Position numbers and translations under genes: made by a program
Notes under the pieces: generated by a model
The model's input: the letters and a program-made list of their open reading frames with translations, nothing else
Database searches by the model: none
What the model was told of the DNA's origin: nothing
Assembly: GCA_963588905.1 (NCBI GenBank)
Contig: CAVAJF010000019.1
Coordinates: forward strand, 60,842 to 124,841
Length of the DNA: 64,000 bases
Direction of reading: 5' to 3'
DNA from: Butyricicoccus_A sp963588905
Lineage (GTDB): Bacteria > Bacillota > Clostridia > Oscillospirales > Butyricicoccaceae
Shown here: piece after piece, positions 42,485-50,933 of the stretch
Layout of the letters: each line of letters opens with the position of its first letter
Position numbering within the stretch: position 1 is the stretch's first letter

Positions 42485-43429
42485 TTATGCATTTTCCAGA
42501 ATCGGCGGCGCCGGATTGAAGTCTGGTCGATGCTTCGGATCCATCAGATATTGCTCTACCTTGTCAATGGTCGGCGCGCTGAAATATGCCGCGCCGCGCT
42601 TGGTGACGGACAGTGCCGAAGCATATGTCGCATATTTCAAAGCAATTTCCGGTTCCTTTCCGTACAGATATGCGGCCAAGAAATAGCCCTCAAAGACATC
42701 ACCGGCGGCTGTGGAATCCACAACCGGAACCTTCAGCGATGCCTGATACATCTGGCGGGTACCATTCTTATAAAAAGCACCCTGCGAGCCCAGTGTAAAC
42801 AGGAACTGAGAATCCGGATACATCTCTGACAGACGAATCAAAATATCTCCCGGCTGCACATAGCTTGTCATCGAACGGCCTTCAATCTCATTGAGGCAGA
42901 ACATCGAGATTTTGGTCAAATCGCTGCGCAGCAATTCACGCGTACATGGCGACGGATTGAGCACAATAAACATCTTTTTCTCATATGCCGCATCAATGGC
43001 GTGCTGCAAACCAGAAATTTCATTCTGCAAAACGAGCACATCGCCTTCGCCATAGTCTGTCAGAACCTCATCAATATATGCTTCATCAATGGTTCGATTG
43101 GCACCGCCATAAATCATGATGGCATTCTGTCCAATCTCATCCACCTGAATGATCGCATGACCGGTGCGGCCTTCTGCCACACGTACCGCAGAGATGTCAA
43201 TGCACAGCTGCTCTTTGAGCTTGTCCAGCATCTCCTTTCCATCCGAACCAATCTGACCGGCAAGCTGTACGTCCAGACCTGCACGAGCCAGCGTGACAGC
43301 CTGGTTCAAGCCCTTGCCGCCCGGGAACACTTCCATATGAGAAGCGCCCTGCGTTTCCTTCGGGGTCGTAATATGTCCAACATAATAGTTATAATCAATA
43401 TTGATGGAACCCAAAACCAGTATTTTCAT
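42485..43429 (-). CDS. rbsK: PfkB-family sugar kinase, ribokinase-like
   Basis: A 314-residue kinase. Family signatures are GGKGLNQAVTLARAG near residue 37 (PfkB motif 1) and VVDSTAAGDVFEGYFLAAYL near residue 242 (motif 2, with the catalytic Asp in AAGD). The start KILVLGSINIDYNYYVGHI resembles ribokinases (GSxNxD). It phosphorylates ribose or a related sugar or nucleoside. There is no sugar transporter or repressor next to it. It is a single gene, divergent from smpB. Confidence 0.82.
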   Translation of the reverse strand: MKILVLGSINIDYNYYVGHITTPKETQGASHMEVFPGGKGLNQAVTLARAGLDVQLAGQIGSDGKEMLDKLKEQLCIDISAVRVAEGRTGHAIIQVDEIGQNAIMIYGGANRTIDEAYIDEVLTDYGEGDVLVLQNEISGLQHAIDAAYEKKMFIVLNPSPCTRELLRSDLTKISMFCLNEIEGRSMTSYVQPGDILIRLSEMYPDSQFLFTLGSQGAFYKNGTRQMYQASLKVPVVDSTAAGDVFEGYFLAAYLYGKEPEIALKYATYASALSVTKRGAAYFSAPTIDKVEQYLMDPKHRPDFNPAPPILENA

Positions 43430-43604
43430 CGTTATCCGCCCTCCATTTTTTCATCATATAACATGCGGATGCAGGTTACTCATATTATAAGATGTTTCTA
43501 AGTGAAGCACAAGCATTTCCGCCGCATTTTCCTTCGGATATTTTCATCACAGCAAATTTTGCAAAAATCTGCGATAGATTTTTCAATATTTCAAGCAAAT
43601 ATCC

Positions 43605-43633
43605 TTGACTTTCTGTACACAAAACGATATGAT
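43605..43633 (+). promoter_or_regulatory. Promoter of the smpB-ssrA unit
   Basis: TTGACT (43605-43610), a 17-bp spacer and TATGAT (43628-43633). Confidence 0.8.
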
Positions 43634-43666
43634 AAAGAATACTGAAACGAAAGGATGGTCGGCGTC

Positions 43667-44134
43667 ATGGCTGTACAAAAAAAAGGCACAAAGCAAATCA
43701 CTGCCAACAAAAAAGCCAGACACGATTATTTCGTCGAAGAGGCTTATGAATGCGGCATTGAGCTGTTCGGCACAGAAGTAAAGTCGATTCGTCAGGGCAC
43801 CGTAAGCCTGAAGGATTCGTACTGTATCTTCCGTGACGGCGAGATCTTTGTCAAGGGTATGCATGTCAGCCCGTATGAGATGGGAAACATCTTTAATAAA
43901 GACCCGCTGCGCGAGCGCAAGCTGCTCTTGCACAAAAAGGAAATCATGACACTGTTCGGCAAGACCAAGCAGCAGGGCTATTCCCTCATTCCGCTGTCTT
44001 TGTACTTCAAGAACGCGCGCGTCAAGGTAGAGCTGGGTCTGTGCAAGGGCAAAAAGCTGTATGACAAGCGCGAAGCGGCTGCTCAGCGCGATGCCAAGCG
44101 CGAAATCGAACGCGCCATGAAATCTCGCAGATAA
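43667..44134 (+). CDS. smpB: tmRNA-binding protein SmpB
   Basis: A 155-residue OB-fold protein: KARHDYFVEEAYECGIELFGTEVKSIRQGTVSLKDSYC, GMHVSPYEMGNIFNKDPLRERKLLLHKKE and the basic tail KKLYDKREAAAQRDAKREIERAMKSRR. It binds tmRNA and starts trans-translation on stalled ribosomes. The chosen start follows family length; an in-frame ATG four codons upstream overlaps the AAAGG site. The ssrA gene follows after 32 bases and has no clear promoter of its own. Confidence 0.96.
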   Translation: MAVQKKGTKQITANKKARHDYFVEEAYECGIELFGTEVKSIRQGTVSLKDSYCIFRDGEIFVKGMHVSPYEMGNIFNKDPLRERKLLLHKKEIMTLFGKTKQQGYSLIPLSLYFKNARVKVELGLCKGKKLYDKREAAAQRDAKREIERAMKSRR

Positions 44135-44166
44135 CGCTTCTTTGTTTCGTTCAGCACGAACTATCC

Positions 44167-44517
44167 GGGGACGTACCGGTTTCGACGGGGGCGTGGAATC
44201 TGGGATAGCGGGCCGCAGTGAGAATCTGCGTTAAAAGTCTCAAATGTCTAAATTTAACTGACAACAATTATTCTTTACAGGCAGCCTAATTAGGCGTGCC
44301 CGTTCTGCCTGAGAGTATCGCGGCTCGGGACAGAGCGTCATTTAGCGGTGAACGTGCGGCGGGTAAGCTTTGCCCCGCCCATGCATGATGAAGCTACCAA
44401 CCCTGTAAGCCTGTCATTTGGCGTGCAGCAGCGGGAATTCTAATCAAATGACTGCGCCCGGAGAAGTCCTTGAGGAAGTACCTTCGGACAGGGGTTCGAC
44501 TCCCCTCGTCTCCACCA
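44167..44517 (+). ncRNA. ssrA: Transfer-messenger RNA
   Basis: A one-piece tmRNA. The 5' end GGGGACGTACCGGTTTCGAC and the 3' end GGGGTTCGACTCCCCTCGTC then TCCACCA (encoded CCA, T-loop GTTCGAC) are diagnostic. The tag reading frame ends near 44293 with codons giving CLNLTDNNYSLQAA before TAA; the resume codon itself is not certain. It rescues ribosomes on broken messages together with SmpB and marks the product for proteolysis. Confidence 0.97.
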
Positions 44518-44525
44518 GAATGAAG

Positions 44526-44555
44526 AAAGAGAGCTGTGAAAACAGCTCTCTTTTT
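44526..44555. terminator. Bidirectional terminator after ssrA
   Basis: Stem AGAGAGCTGT / ACAGCTCTCT, GAAA loop, then TTTTT. Confidence 0.88.
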
Positions 44556-44563
44556 GTATGCAA

Positions 44564-44779
44564 TCATCTTGCCGTTTTGGGATTGTCTGTGCGTTCCAGC
44601 AGATAATCCACAGAAACATCGTGGAAGTCCGCCAGTCGGATGAGAATAACTGTCGGAATATCAATGTCCCCACGTTCATAGTTGCTGTACACTCGTTGAC
44701 TGCACGACAAGATTTTTCCCATCTGTGTCTGTGTCAAATCTCGGTCTTCCCTCAGGTCGCGTATTCTTCTGTAAATCAT
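44564..44779 (-). CDS. Small XRE-family regulator
   Basis: A 71-residue single HTH_3 domain: IRDLREDRDLTQTQMGKILSCSQRVYSNYERGDIDIPTVILIRLADFHDVSVDYLLERTD. The length is that of stand-alone Cro-type repressors. It is divergent from the lipoprotein gene at 44923, and two dyads lie between them. An AAAGGAG site precedes the start. Confidence 0.92.
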   Translation of the reverse strand: MIYRRIRDLREDRDLTQTQMGKILSCSQRVYSNYERGDIDIPTVILIRLADFHDVSVDYLLERTDNPKTAR

Positions 44780-44820
44780 ATCATTGTCTCCTTTCCTGAG
44801 AGAATGATATGATTATAGTT

Positions 44821-44866
44821 TAGCGACTATTCCGCTATTGACTTTTAGCGAAAAATTCGCTAAACT
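44821..44866 (+). promoter_or_regulatory. Lipoprotein promoter with XRE operator in the spacer
   Basis: TTGACT (44838-44843), a 17-bp spacer and TAAACT (44861-44866). A perfect dyad TTTAGCGAA-AAA-TTCGCTAAA (44844-44864) fills the spacer and touches the -10. A second, weaker copy TAGCG...CGCTA is at 44821-44837, toward the XRE gene. This is the layout of a repressor operator. Confidence 0.78.
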
Positions 44867-44922
44867 GTGAGTAACTTAAGTCGAAATAAACCATATATTC
44901 ACAAAATTTGGGAGGTATTACC

Positions 44923-45840
44923 TTGAAATTTAAAAGCAAAATCGGTATGGCTCTGGTTCTCACCGGAGTAATGGCAATTTCTTGCGGTTGCAGTCTGATT
45001 GATAACAGTGATAACAGTACTAATAACAACACTAATAACGGTACTAGCATAGGCGGCAGTGGTACAATAAGTGGTAGTATAGACAACAGCGACCATTCAG
45101 GAAATGATGCTACGCAAAATGCAACCGATGACTCGGACTCTTCTGAAGCAACCAAACAGACTTTAACCGAAGCACAGAGTGCCATTGATGAACAGAATTA
45201 CGAAGATGCCATCACAACTCTGGAGACCGCGCTAAAAAAATCTCCGACAAACAAGGACTTGATTGCCAAGTACATCAACGCGGTCAAACTGCGTGTGAAT
45301 GAATTGACCGGCAATAACGATTACGATACGGCACTTGCCGTATTACAGAGCGCCAAAAATCAACTCAAGAACAACGATGAGATTGACAAACTCTATGAGG
45401 AAACAAAGAAGCACAGTCCGGATAAGCTCTGCGACTTGACGATTACAGAACAGAACGACAGATACATTCCGATCACCGAGCAGAAAGTCATGCGTGATAC
45501 CACTGGTATCACCTACGATCCTGGCAATCTTTTTATGCTGAAAACTTCTTATGGAGATTACAGCGGATATGCAAAATATCATCTGGGAGGAAAATACAAA
45601 TCTCTTCAGTTGACATATGCTATCTCAACGGAAGATCCTGATAATATTGATCCGACTACTTTCACTGTTTTTGGTGATGGAGATAAGATTCTGTTTACTT
45701 CCGGCGAAATGACTCGCACAACGGAACCAACTTCTGTCGGTATTGATGTAACCGGTCAGAAATGGATCTATATCCGAGTATCAAGTGATTCCTCTTACAG
45801 TGTACCTGTTTTGATGATAAATCCATTACTGTTTGGGTAA
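44923..45840 (+). CDS. Putative lipoprotein with TPR-like and NPCBM-like domains
   Basis: A 305-residue protein: a lipoprotein-type signal (VLTGVMAISCGCSL, with two candidate lipid cysteines), an Asn/Ser/Gly/Asp-rich linker, TPR-like helices (about 85-150, EAQSAIDEQNYEDAITTLETALKKSPTNKDLIAKYINAV) and a C-terminal beta domain (about 210-305, YSGYAKYHLGGKYKSLQLTYAIST...FTVFGDGDKILFTSGEM...VDVTGQKWIYIRV-like) of NPCBM type that binds carbohydrate. The start is a TTG seven bases after GGGAGG. It is likely under the divergent XRE repressor. Confidence 0.8.
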   Translation: MKFKSKIGMALVLTGVMAISCGCSLIDNSDNSTNNNTNNGTSIGGSGTISGSIDNSDHSGNDATQNATDDSDSSEATKQTLTEAQSAIDEQNYEDAITTLETALKKSPTNKDLIAKYINAVKLRVNELTGNNDYDTALAVLQSAKNQLKNNDEIDKLYEETKKHSPDKLCDLTITEQNDRYIPITEQKVMRDTTGITYDPGNLFMLKTSYGDYSGYAKYHLGGKYKSLQLTYAISTEDPDNIDPTTFTVFGDGDKILFTSGEMTRTTEPTSVGIDVTGQKWIYIRVSSDSSYSVPVLMINPLLFG

Positions 45841-45860
45841 AGCTGAAAGAAAGTTCTCAT

Positions 45861-45929
45861 ATGAAAACTAACGTCAAATTTTTCTTGAAATTGCTTGCTG
45901 GATGCTTAGATGATTTCACAGATGCATAA
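45861..45929 (+). CDS. Possible 22-residue peptide, low confidence
   Basis: An ATG frame coding for MKTNVKFFLKLLAGCLDDFT plus two residues, 20 bases after the lipoprotein gene. A GAAAGAAAG stretch precedes it by about six bases. The start resembles a basic-hydrophobic leader. It may be chance; there is no other support. Confidence 0.2.
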   Translation: MKTNVKFFLKLLAGCLDDFTDA

Positions 45930-45949
45930 AGCTTAATTGCTACCATAAA

Positions 45950-45984
45950 AAAAGAAGCAGTCAATGATTGACTGCTTCTTTTCA
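45950..45984. terminator. Bidirectional intrinsic terminator
   Basis: AAGAAGCAGTCAA / TTGACTGCTTCTT with a two- to three-base loop and flanking A and T runs, overlapping the end of recG. Confidence 0.85.
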
Positions 45985-48027
45985 GTTAAAGCTCCCTTCC
46001 CCATACTGTTCAAACAGGCGCACAATGCGCTGGCGCAGGAGCGGCTGTTTGCGCAGTTCCGGGTCGCGCTGCATGAGGGCATCTGCCGCGCATTTTGCCT
46101 GTTCCAGCAGGAGGGCATCTCCCGCCAGATCGGCAAATTTCATCGGCGGCAAGCCGTGCTGGCGCGTGCCAAAGAAATCGCCCGCGCCGCGCATTTCGAG
46201 ATCTTTCTGTGCAATAGCAAAGCCATCGCTCGTGTGCACCAGCGTGCTCAATCGCTCTCGTGCATCTGCCCCTTTGTCCGCACCATAAAAGACGCAAAAG
46301 GACTGTCTGTTTCCACGTCCTACACGGCCGCGCAGCTGATGCAGCTGAGACATGCCAAAGCAGTCGGCATTTTCTACGACCATCAGCGTCGCATTGGGTA
46401 CATTAACACCGACTTCAATCACCGTGGTAGAGACGAGAATATCCAATTTTCCATCGGCAAAATCGCGCATAATCTGTTCTTTTTCTGCGGTTTTCGTGCG
46501 CCCATGTACCAAGCCAATGCGCCGATGCGGCAAAACCGTTTTGAGCCGCTGCGCGGTCTGCTCGGCACTGTGCCGCCGCGTATCTGTCCCTTCACTGTCC
46601 TCGACAAGTGGGCACACAACATAAACCTGTCCACCCGCGGCGCATTGCTTGTCAATAAATCGGTCAATGCGCGGACGCGTTCGCTCTCCGACCGCATAGG
46701 TTTTGATTTTTTGCCGTCCCGGCGGGAGTTCATCGATGATGGAAACATCCAAATCGCCATAAATGAGCAAGGCCAATGTCCGTGGAATCGGCGTTGCAGA
46801 CATGACGAGCAAATGGACATTTTCTCCCTTTTCCGTCAGCGCCGCCCGCTGATTGACACCAAATCGGTGCTGTTCATCGACAACGGCAACCGCCAAATCA
46901 TGAAACTGAACCTGCTCACTGAGCACGGCGTGGGTGCCGATCATCACCGATAATTTGCCGGAAGAAATCTCGTCCACAATCTCTCGTTTTTCTTTTGCAC
47001 GCATCGCACTGACCAGCAATCCGCAGGAAATGCCCAGCTTGTGCATCAGCGGTTCCAAGGTCTCCATATGCTGCCGCGCGAGCAGCTCCGTCGGAGCCAT
47101 AATCACCGCTTGTTTTTCATTTTTTGCCGCCAAATAACACAGTGCCGCCGCAACCATGGTTTTGCCGGAACCGACATCGCCCTGCACCAATCGGCTGAGC
47201 GGCTTTCCCATCGCAATATCCATCGTGCACGCCTCAATCGCTCGCTGCTGTGCGCCTGTCAATGCAAACGGCAAGGCACGATAAAACTCTCGCAGACTCA
47301 AATCGCGCAGCTGGGTGCCTTTTTTGTCTGCCCGTCCGGCACGCAAAAACTGCATCCCGCAGGCGAGCAGAAACAGCTCTTCAAATACCATGCGTTTTCT
47401 CGCCCGCTGTGCCTGTTCCATCGTCTGCGGACGATGCATGGCATACAGAGCGGTTTTTAACGGCGGAAACTGCTGCTGTTCTCGAATATCCTGCGGCAAA
47501 AAATCCGGATAATCTGCCGGTAACGCACGCAGGGCAGCATCTGTAATTTTATACATATCCTTTTGGTGCAAGCCCGCTGTGAGCGGATACACCGGCAAAA
47601 TGCGTCCGGTTTTCTCTCTGGCCTGTACCGGCTCAAATTCCGGCGCAATCATGACAAATTGTCTGCCCTCTGCCTGTACTTTTCCGTAAAACGCATATTC
47701 TTTTCCGACTTCCAGTGCCGACGAGGCATATTTATTATTAAAGAAGCGCAGAGACATCACGCCGGTCTCATCATAGATGCGGCAATTGGTGACATCCATA
47801 CCCTTGCGGATATGCGCTGTTTGCGGCTGTGCGCCGACAATCGCATGAACACAGCATTTCTCTCCATCTGTCAGTTCAAAAATCGGTACCACAGCCGTGC
47901 GGTCTTCATAGCCGCGCGGATAGCACTGCACGGCATCTGCCAGCGTGTCTATGCCGATTTTATGCAGCAATTCCGCTTTTTTCGGGCCAATGCCACGCAC
48001 AAATTGAACGGCATCTGTCAGTTTCAT
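45982..48027 (-). CDS. recG: ATP-dependent DNA helicase RecG
   Basis: A 681-residue SF2 helicase: N-terminal wedge/OB domain (VRGIGPKKAELLHKIGI, YEDRTAVVPI), Walker A QGDVGSGKTMVAAA, DEAH-type box VVDEQHRFGV, SATPIPRTLAL, motif V STTVIEVGVNVPNA and motif VI HQLRGRVGRGNRQSFC. It remodels stalled forks and Holliday junctions. Its start overlaps the lexA stop by four bases, so it is in an operon with the SOS repressor. Confidence 0.97.
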   Translation of the reverse strand: MKLTDAVQFVRGIGPKKAELLHKIGIDTLADAVQCYPRGYEDRTAVVPIFELTDGEKCCVHAIVGAQPQTAHIRKGMDVTNCRIYDETGVMSLRFFNNKYASSALEVGKEYAFYGKVQAEGRQFVMIAPEFEPVQAREKTGRILPVYPLTAGLHQKDMYKITDAALRALPADYPDFLPQDIREQQQFPPLKTALYAMHRPQTMEQAQRARKRMVFEELFLLACGMQFLRAGRADKKGTQLRDLSLREFYRALPFALTGAQQRAIEACTMDIAMGKPLSRLVQGDVGSGKTMVAAALCYLAAKNEKQAVIMAPTELLARQHMETLEPLMHKLGISCGLLVSAMRAKEKREIVDEISSGKLSVMIGTHAVLSEQVQFHDLAVAVVDEQHRFGVNQRAALTEKGENVHLLVMSATPIPRTLALLIYGDLDVSIIDELPPGRQKIKTYAVGERTRPRIDRFIDKQCAAGGQVYVVCPLVEDSEGTDTRRHSAEQTAQRLKTVLPHRRIGLVHGRTKTAEKEQIMRDFADGKLDILVSTTVIEVGVNVPNATLMVVENADCFGMSQLHQLRGRVGRGNRQSFCVFYGADKGADARERLSTLVHTSDGFAIAQKDLEMRGAGDFFGTRQHGLPPMKFADLAGDALLLEQAKCAADALMQRDPELRKQPLLRQRIVRLFEQYGEGSFN

Positions 48028-48617
48028 ACCGCGTAATCCCGCATTACTTTGACAACCACACCGAGAATCCGTGCGTCATCGCCGGGAATCGGTGCATAGG
48101 CTTCATTTTCCGGCATCAGCCAAACATGTCCATCTTTCTTTTCCAGCCGCTTGCAGGTCGCTTCGTCTTCAATCACCGCAACGACAATCTGTCCCTGCTG
48201 GGCATAGCCTTGTCTGCGCACGACAATGACATCGCCATGCAAAATACCGGCGTCGATCATAGAATCGCCTTGAATATGCAGGGCGAAATAGCTGCCACTT
48301 CTGCCGTGCAAATCGACATGCAGGATTCCCTCCGCCTGTTCTACCGCCAAAATTGGCTGTCCGGCCGCAACCTTGCCCAGCAAAGGCACGGTAGATGTGC
48401 CCGTCTGTCCCGCCAGCTTGACGGTTCGCGTCTTGCCCTCGCTCTGTTCCAGATACCCCAACTCGCGCAAATGCTTGACATGGGCATGAACAGAGGACGG
48501 AGAACGCAGGCCAACCGCCGCGGCAATCTCCCGCACGGCAGGCGGGTATCCCTCGGATGCAGTATATTCTTGAATAAAGCGCAGGATCTGTTTCTGTTTT
48601 TCAGAGATCGGACGCAT
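48024..48617 (-). CDS. lexA: LexA repressor
   Basis: A 197-residue SOS repressor. The winged helix is at residues 1-65 (QILRFIQEYTASEGYPPAVREIAAAVGLRSPSSVHAHVKHL). The autocleavage site is Ala85-Gly86 (GKVAAGQP) and the catalytic dyad is Ser119 (GDSMID) and Lys156 (EATCKRL). The start is chosen at MRPISEKQ with a GGGAAG site; longer frames reach into the promoter. The upstream region has an SOS-box-like dyad at the -35, so it is probably autoregulated. Confidence 0.96.
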   Translation of the reverse strand: MRPISEKQKQILRFIQEYTASEGYPPAVREIAAAVGLRSPSSVHAHVKHLRELGYLEQSEGKTRTVKLAGQTGTSTVPLLGKVAAGQPILAVEQAEGILHVDLHGRSGSYFALHIQGDSMIDAGILHGDVIVVRRQGYAQQGQIVVAVIEDEATCKRLEKKDGHVWLMPENEAYAPIPGDDARILGVVVKVMRDYAV

Positions 48618-48651
48618 AAGCAGATCTTCCCTTCTTATCATTTCTATTTCT

Positions 48652-48691
48652 ATTGTACCCAAGAGCCAGATAAAAAGCAAACGCATGTTTG
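48652..48691 (-). promoter_or_regulatory. lexA promoter with SOS-box-like operator
   Basis: On the minus strand, -35 TTGCTT (48680-48675), a 17-bp spacer and -10 TACAAT (48657-48652). The dyad CAAAC-ATGC-GTTTG (48691-48678) overlaps the -35 by three bases. It resembles the Bacillus consensus CGAAC-N4-GTTCG with a G-to-A change in each arm. Confidence 0.72.
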
Positions 48692-48896
48692 GTTTTTATC
48701 AAAACATTTCGTAAATTTTTGAACGTTATCTTTAAAAGTGATGGATAGTCTATAATATTGCCCGTACAATTTCAAAATCCCCTTGTTCTAAACGTAAAAA
48801 TAATATAAAATAAGATTGAGTAAATTTGCAAGAAAATAAGAATCTGCAACATGGATGATTCTATGTAAATGAGGTTGATTTAGAGGAGGAATAGTG

Positions 48897-49247
48897 ATGA
48901 CGATTAAAGCCGATCTCGGATTTATCAACATCGCGCCAGAGGTTTTGGCTGATATAGCTGGTTACGCAGCCATGAGCTGCTTCGGCGTCAAGGGAATGAC
49001 CATTCGTTCTGTCTCGGACGGTATCTCGCATCTGCTGCGCAGAGAGAATATGTCCCGCGGCGTGCGCATCACAGAGGCAGAGGACGGCGGTGTCAATATT
49101 GATCTGCATCTTGCTGTCGAGCACGGTGTCAACATCGCAACCATCTGCCGGTCGATCATTAGCGAAGTCCGCTACAATGTCGAGAAGATGACGGGCGTTG
49201 ACGTAAAGAATGTCGATATTTACGTGGACGCAATCCGTGCGGACTAA
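48897..49247 (+). CDS. Asp23/Gls24-family protein (YloU type)
   Basis: A 116-residue protein of the Asp23 envelope-stress family: NIAPEVLADIAGYAAMSCFGVKGM...GVNIDLHLAVEHGVNIATICRSIISEVRYNVEKMTGVDVKNVDIYVDAIR. Related proteins lie under the membrane or link to FakA. In many Firmicutes this gene precedes the DAK2-domain fatty-acid kinase, as here (18-base gap). The start is the ATG after GAGGAGG; a GTG three bases earlier is possible. Confidence 0.9.
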   Translation: MTIKADLGFINIAPEVLADIAGYAAMSCFGVKGMTIRSVSDGISHLLRRENMSRGVRITEAEDGGVNIDLHLAVEHGVNIATICRSIISEVRYNVEKMTGVDVKNVDIYVDAIRAD

Positions 49248-49265
49248 ATAAGGAGGCAAAACGAA

Positions 49266-50930
49266 TTGTCAAAACTGATAGACGGACAGTTGTTCTGTGC
49301 CATGATTATCGAGGGCGCCCTGTCCATTGAAGAAAAAAAAGACGAAGCAAACGAACTGAACGTTTTTCCGGTGCCGGACGGCGATACCGGCACCAATATG
49401 TCACTCACCATGGCATCTGCCAAAAACGAGATGTCCAAGCAGATCGGCAAGGAGATTGATCTGGCAACGGCAAGTAAGCTGACCGCTTCCGCCCTGCTGC
49501 GCGGTGCGCGCGGCAACTCCGGCGTTATCCTGTCTCTGCTGTTTCGCGGCATGTCCAAGCATCTCAAGACCTGCAAGGAAGCAAACGGCCAGGATTTGGC
49601 GCTTGCGCTGCAGGAAGGCGTACAGGCTGCATACAAGGCAGTTATGAAGCCGGCAGAGGGCACGATTTTGACCGTATCCCGTGTGGCAGCACAGCACGTG
49701 GTTGAGCTGTGCCAGTCCAATCCGGAAGCAAGCTGCGGCGATGTTCTGCGTGCAGCGCTGGAAAAGGGTCATGAAGCGCTGGCAGAGACCACCCATCAGA
49801 ATCCGGTACTGGAAAAGGCCGGTGTTGTCGATGCCGGCGGCTTTGGTTTCCTGACTGTACTGGAAGGCATGAGCGATGCGTATAACGGCATCCACAAGGA
49901 GCGCAAGATTGCCCAGCCGGAACCGGAAGCAAAGAGCGGCGCAACATTCAGCGACATCAAGGACGAAGACATTACCTTCACCTACTGCACCGAGTTTATT
50001 GCCGAGCGCCGCGACAAGTCGCGCAATGTACAGCGTCTGCGCACCTTCCTCAACAGCATCGGTGACAGCTTGGTTGTCGTGGACGATGACGACATCATCA
50101 AGGTACATGTACACACCGATCAGCCGAACGAGGCTCTGGCTGCCGGACTGAAGTTTGGTCAGCTGCTCACGGTAAAGATTGAAAACATGCGTCAGCAGCA
50201 CTCCGCAAAGATTGTAGAAGAAGCTGCCGGACTGGAAAGCAAGGCGCGCAAAATTGCAGAGCCGGAAAAGAAATACGGCTTTGTCTCTGTCGCTGCCGGT
50301 GACGGTTTGGTAAATGTCTTTAAGGATCTCGGCGTTGATGAAATGGTACAGGGCGGTCAGACCATGAATCCGTCCACCGATGACATTCTGCACGCCATTG
50401 ATGCGGTTCCGGCAGAGATTGTCTATGTCCTGCCGAACAACAAGAACATCATTATGGCAGCAGAGCAGGCAGTTCCGCTGTGCGAGAAAAAGACGGTTGT
50501 CATCATTCCGACCAAGAACATTCCGCAGGGTATTTCCGCTCTGCTCTCCTTTGATGAGAGCGCCGATCTGGATGAAAACCGCGAGGCAATGCTGGATGCA
50601 GCTGCCAATGTTCGTGCCGGTCAGATCACCTATGCTGCCCGCAATTCCGATTTCGACGGCAAGAAGATCAAGGAAGGCGAATACCTTGCTCTGGTTGAGT
50701 CCAAGCTGTGCGCAAACAGCCGCAAGCTGGATGACGCCGTCAAGAAGATGCTGCGCGAAATGTGCAAAAAGGATACCGCTTTTGTCAACATCATTTACGG
50801 TGCGGACATGACCGAAGAGGACGCAGCCCGCGTCGAAAAGATGGTACACCGCGATTCTCCGGAAGCAGAAGTGACCATCATCAACGGCGGTCAGCCGGTA
50901 TACTATTTTATTGTTTCAGCAGAAGGTTAA
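49266..50930 (+). CDS. fakA: DAK2-domain fatty-acid-kinase-like protein (FakA/YloV)
   Basis: A 554-residue protein. The N-terminal DhaL nucleotide domain has LNVFPVPDGDTGTNMSLTM with the metal-binding Asp set and RGNSGVILSLLFRGM; the rest matches the FakA/YloV family (VVVDDDDIIKVHVHTDQP, GGQTMNPSTDDILHAID, NNKNIIMAAEQA). With a FakB partner it phosphorylates exogenous fatty acids for phospholipid synthesis. No fakB (DegV) gene is in the window. The start is TTG after AAGGAGG. Confidence 0.93.
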   Translation: MSKLIDGQLFCAMIIEGALSIEEKKDEANELNVFPVPDGDTGTNMSLTMASAKNEMSKQIGKEIDLATASKLTASALLRGARGNSGVILSLLFRGMSKHLKTCKEANGQDLALALQEGVQAAYKAVMKPAEGTILTVSRVAAQHVVELCQSNPEASCGDVLRAALEKGHEALAETTHQNPVLEKAGVVDAGGFGFLTVLEGMSDAYNGIHKERKIAQPEPEAKSGATFSDIKDEDITFTYCTEFIAERRDKSRNVQRLRTFLNSIGDSLVVVDDDDIIKVHVHTDQPNEALAAGLKFGQLLTVKIENMRQQHSAKIVEEAAGLESKARKIAEPEKKYGFVSVAAGDGLVNVFKDLGVDEMVQGGQTMNPSTDDILHAIDAVPAEIVYVLPNNKNIIMAAEQAVPLCEKKTVVIIPTKNIPQGISALLSFDESADLDENREAMLDAAANVRAGQITYAARNSDFDGKKIKEGEYLALVESKLCANSRKLDDAVKKMLREMCKKDTAFVNIIYGADMTEEDAARVEKMVHRDSPEAEVTIINGGQPVYYFIVSAEG

Positions 50931-50933
50931 TCC

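Noticed and set aside
44156..44525. Integration site of a mobile element at ssrA
   Set aside because: No integrase gene or repeat of the ssrA 3' end is found downstream. The XRE-lipoprotein pair alone does not show integration.
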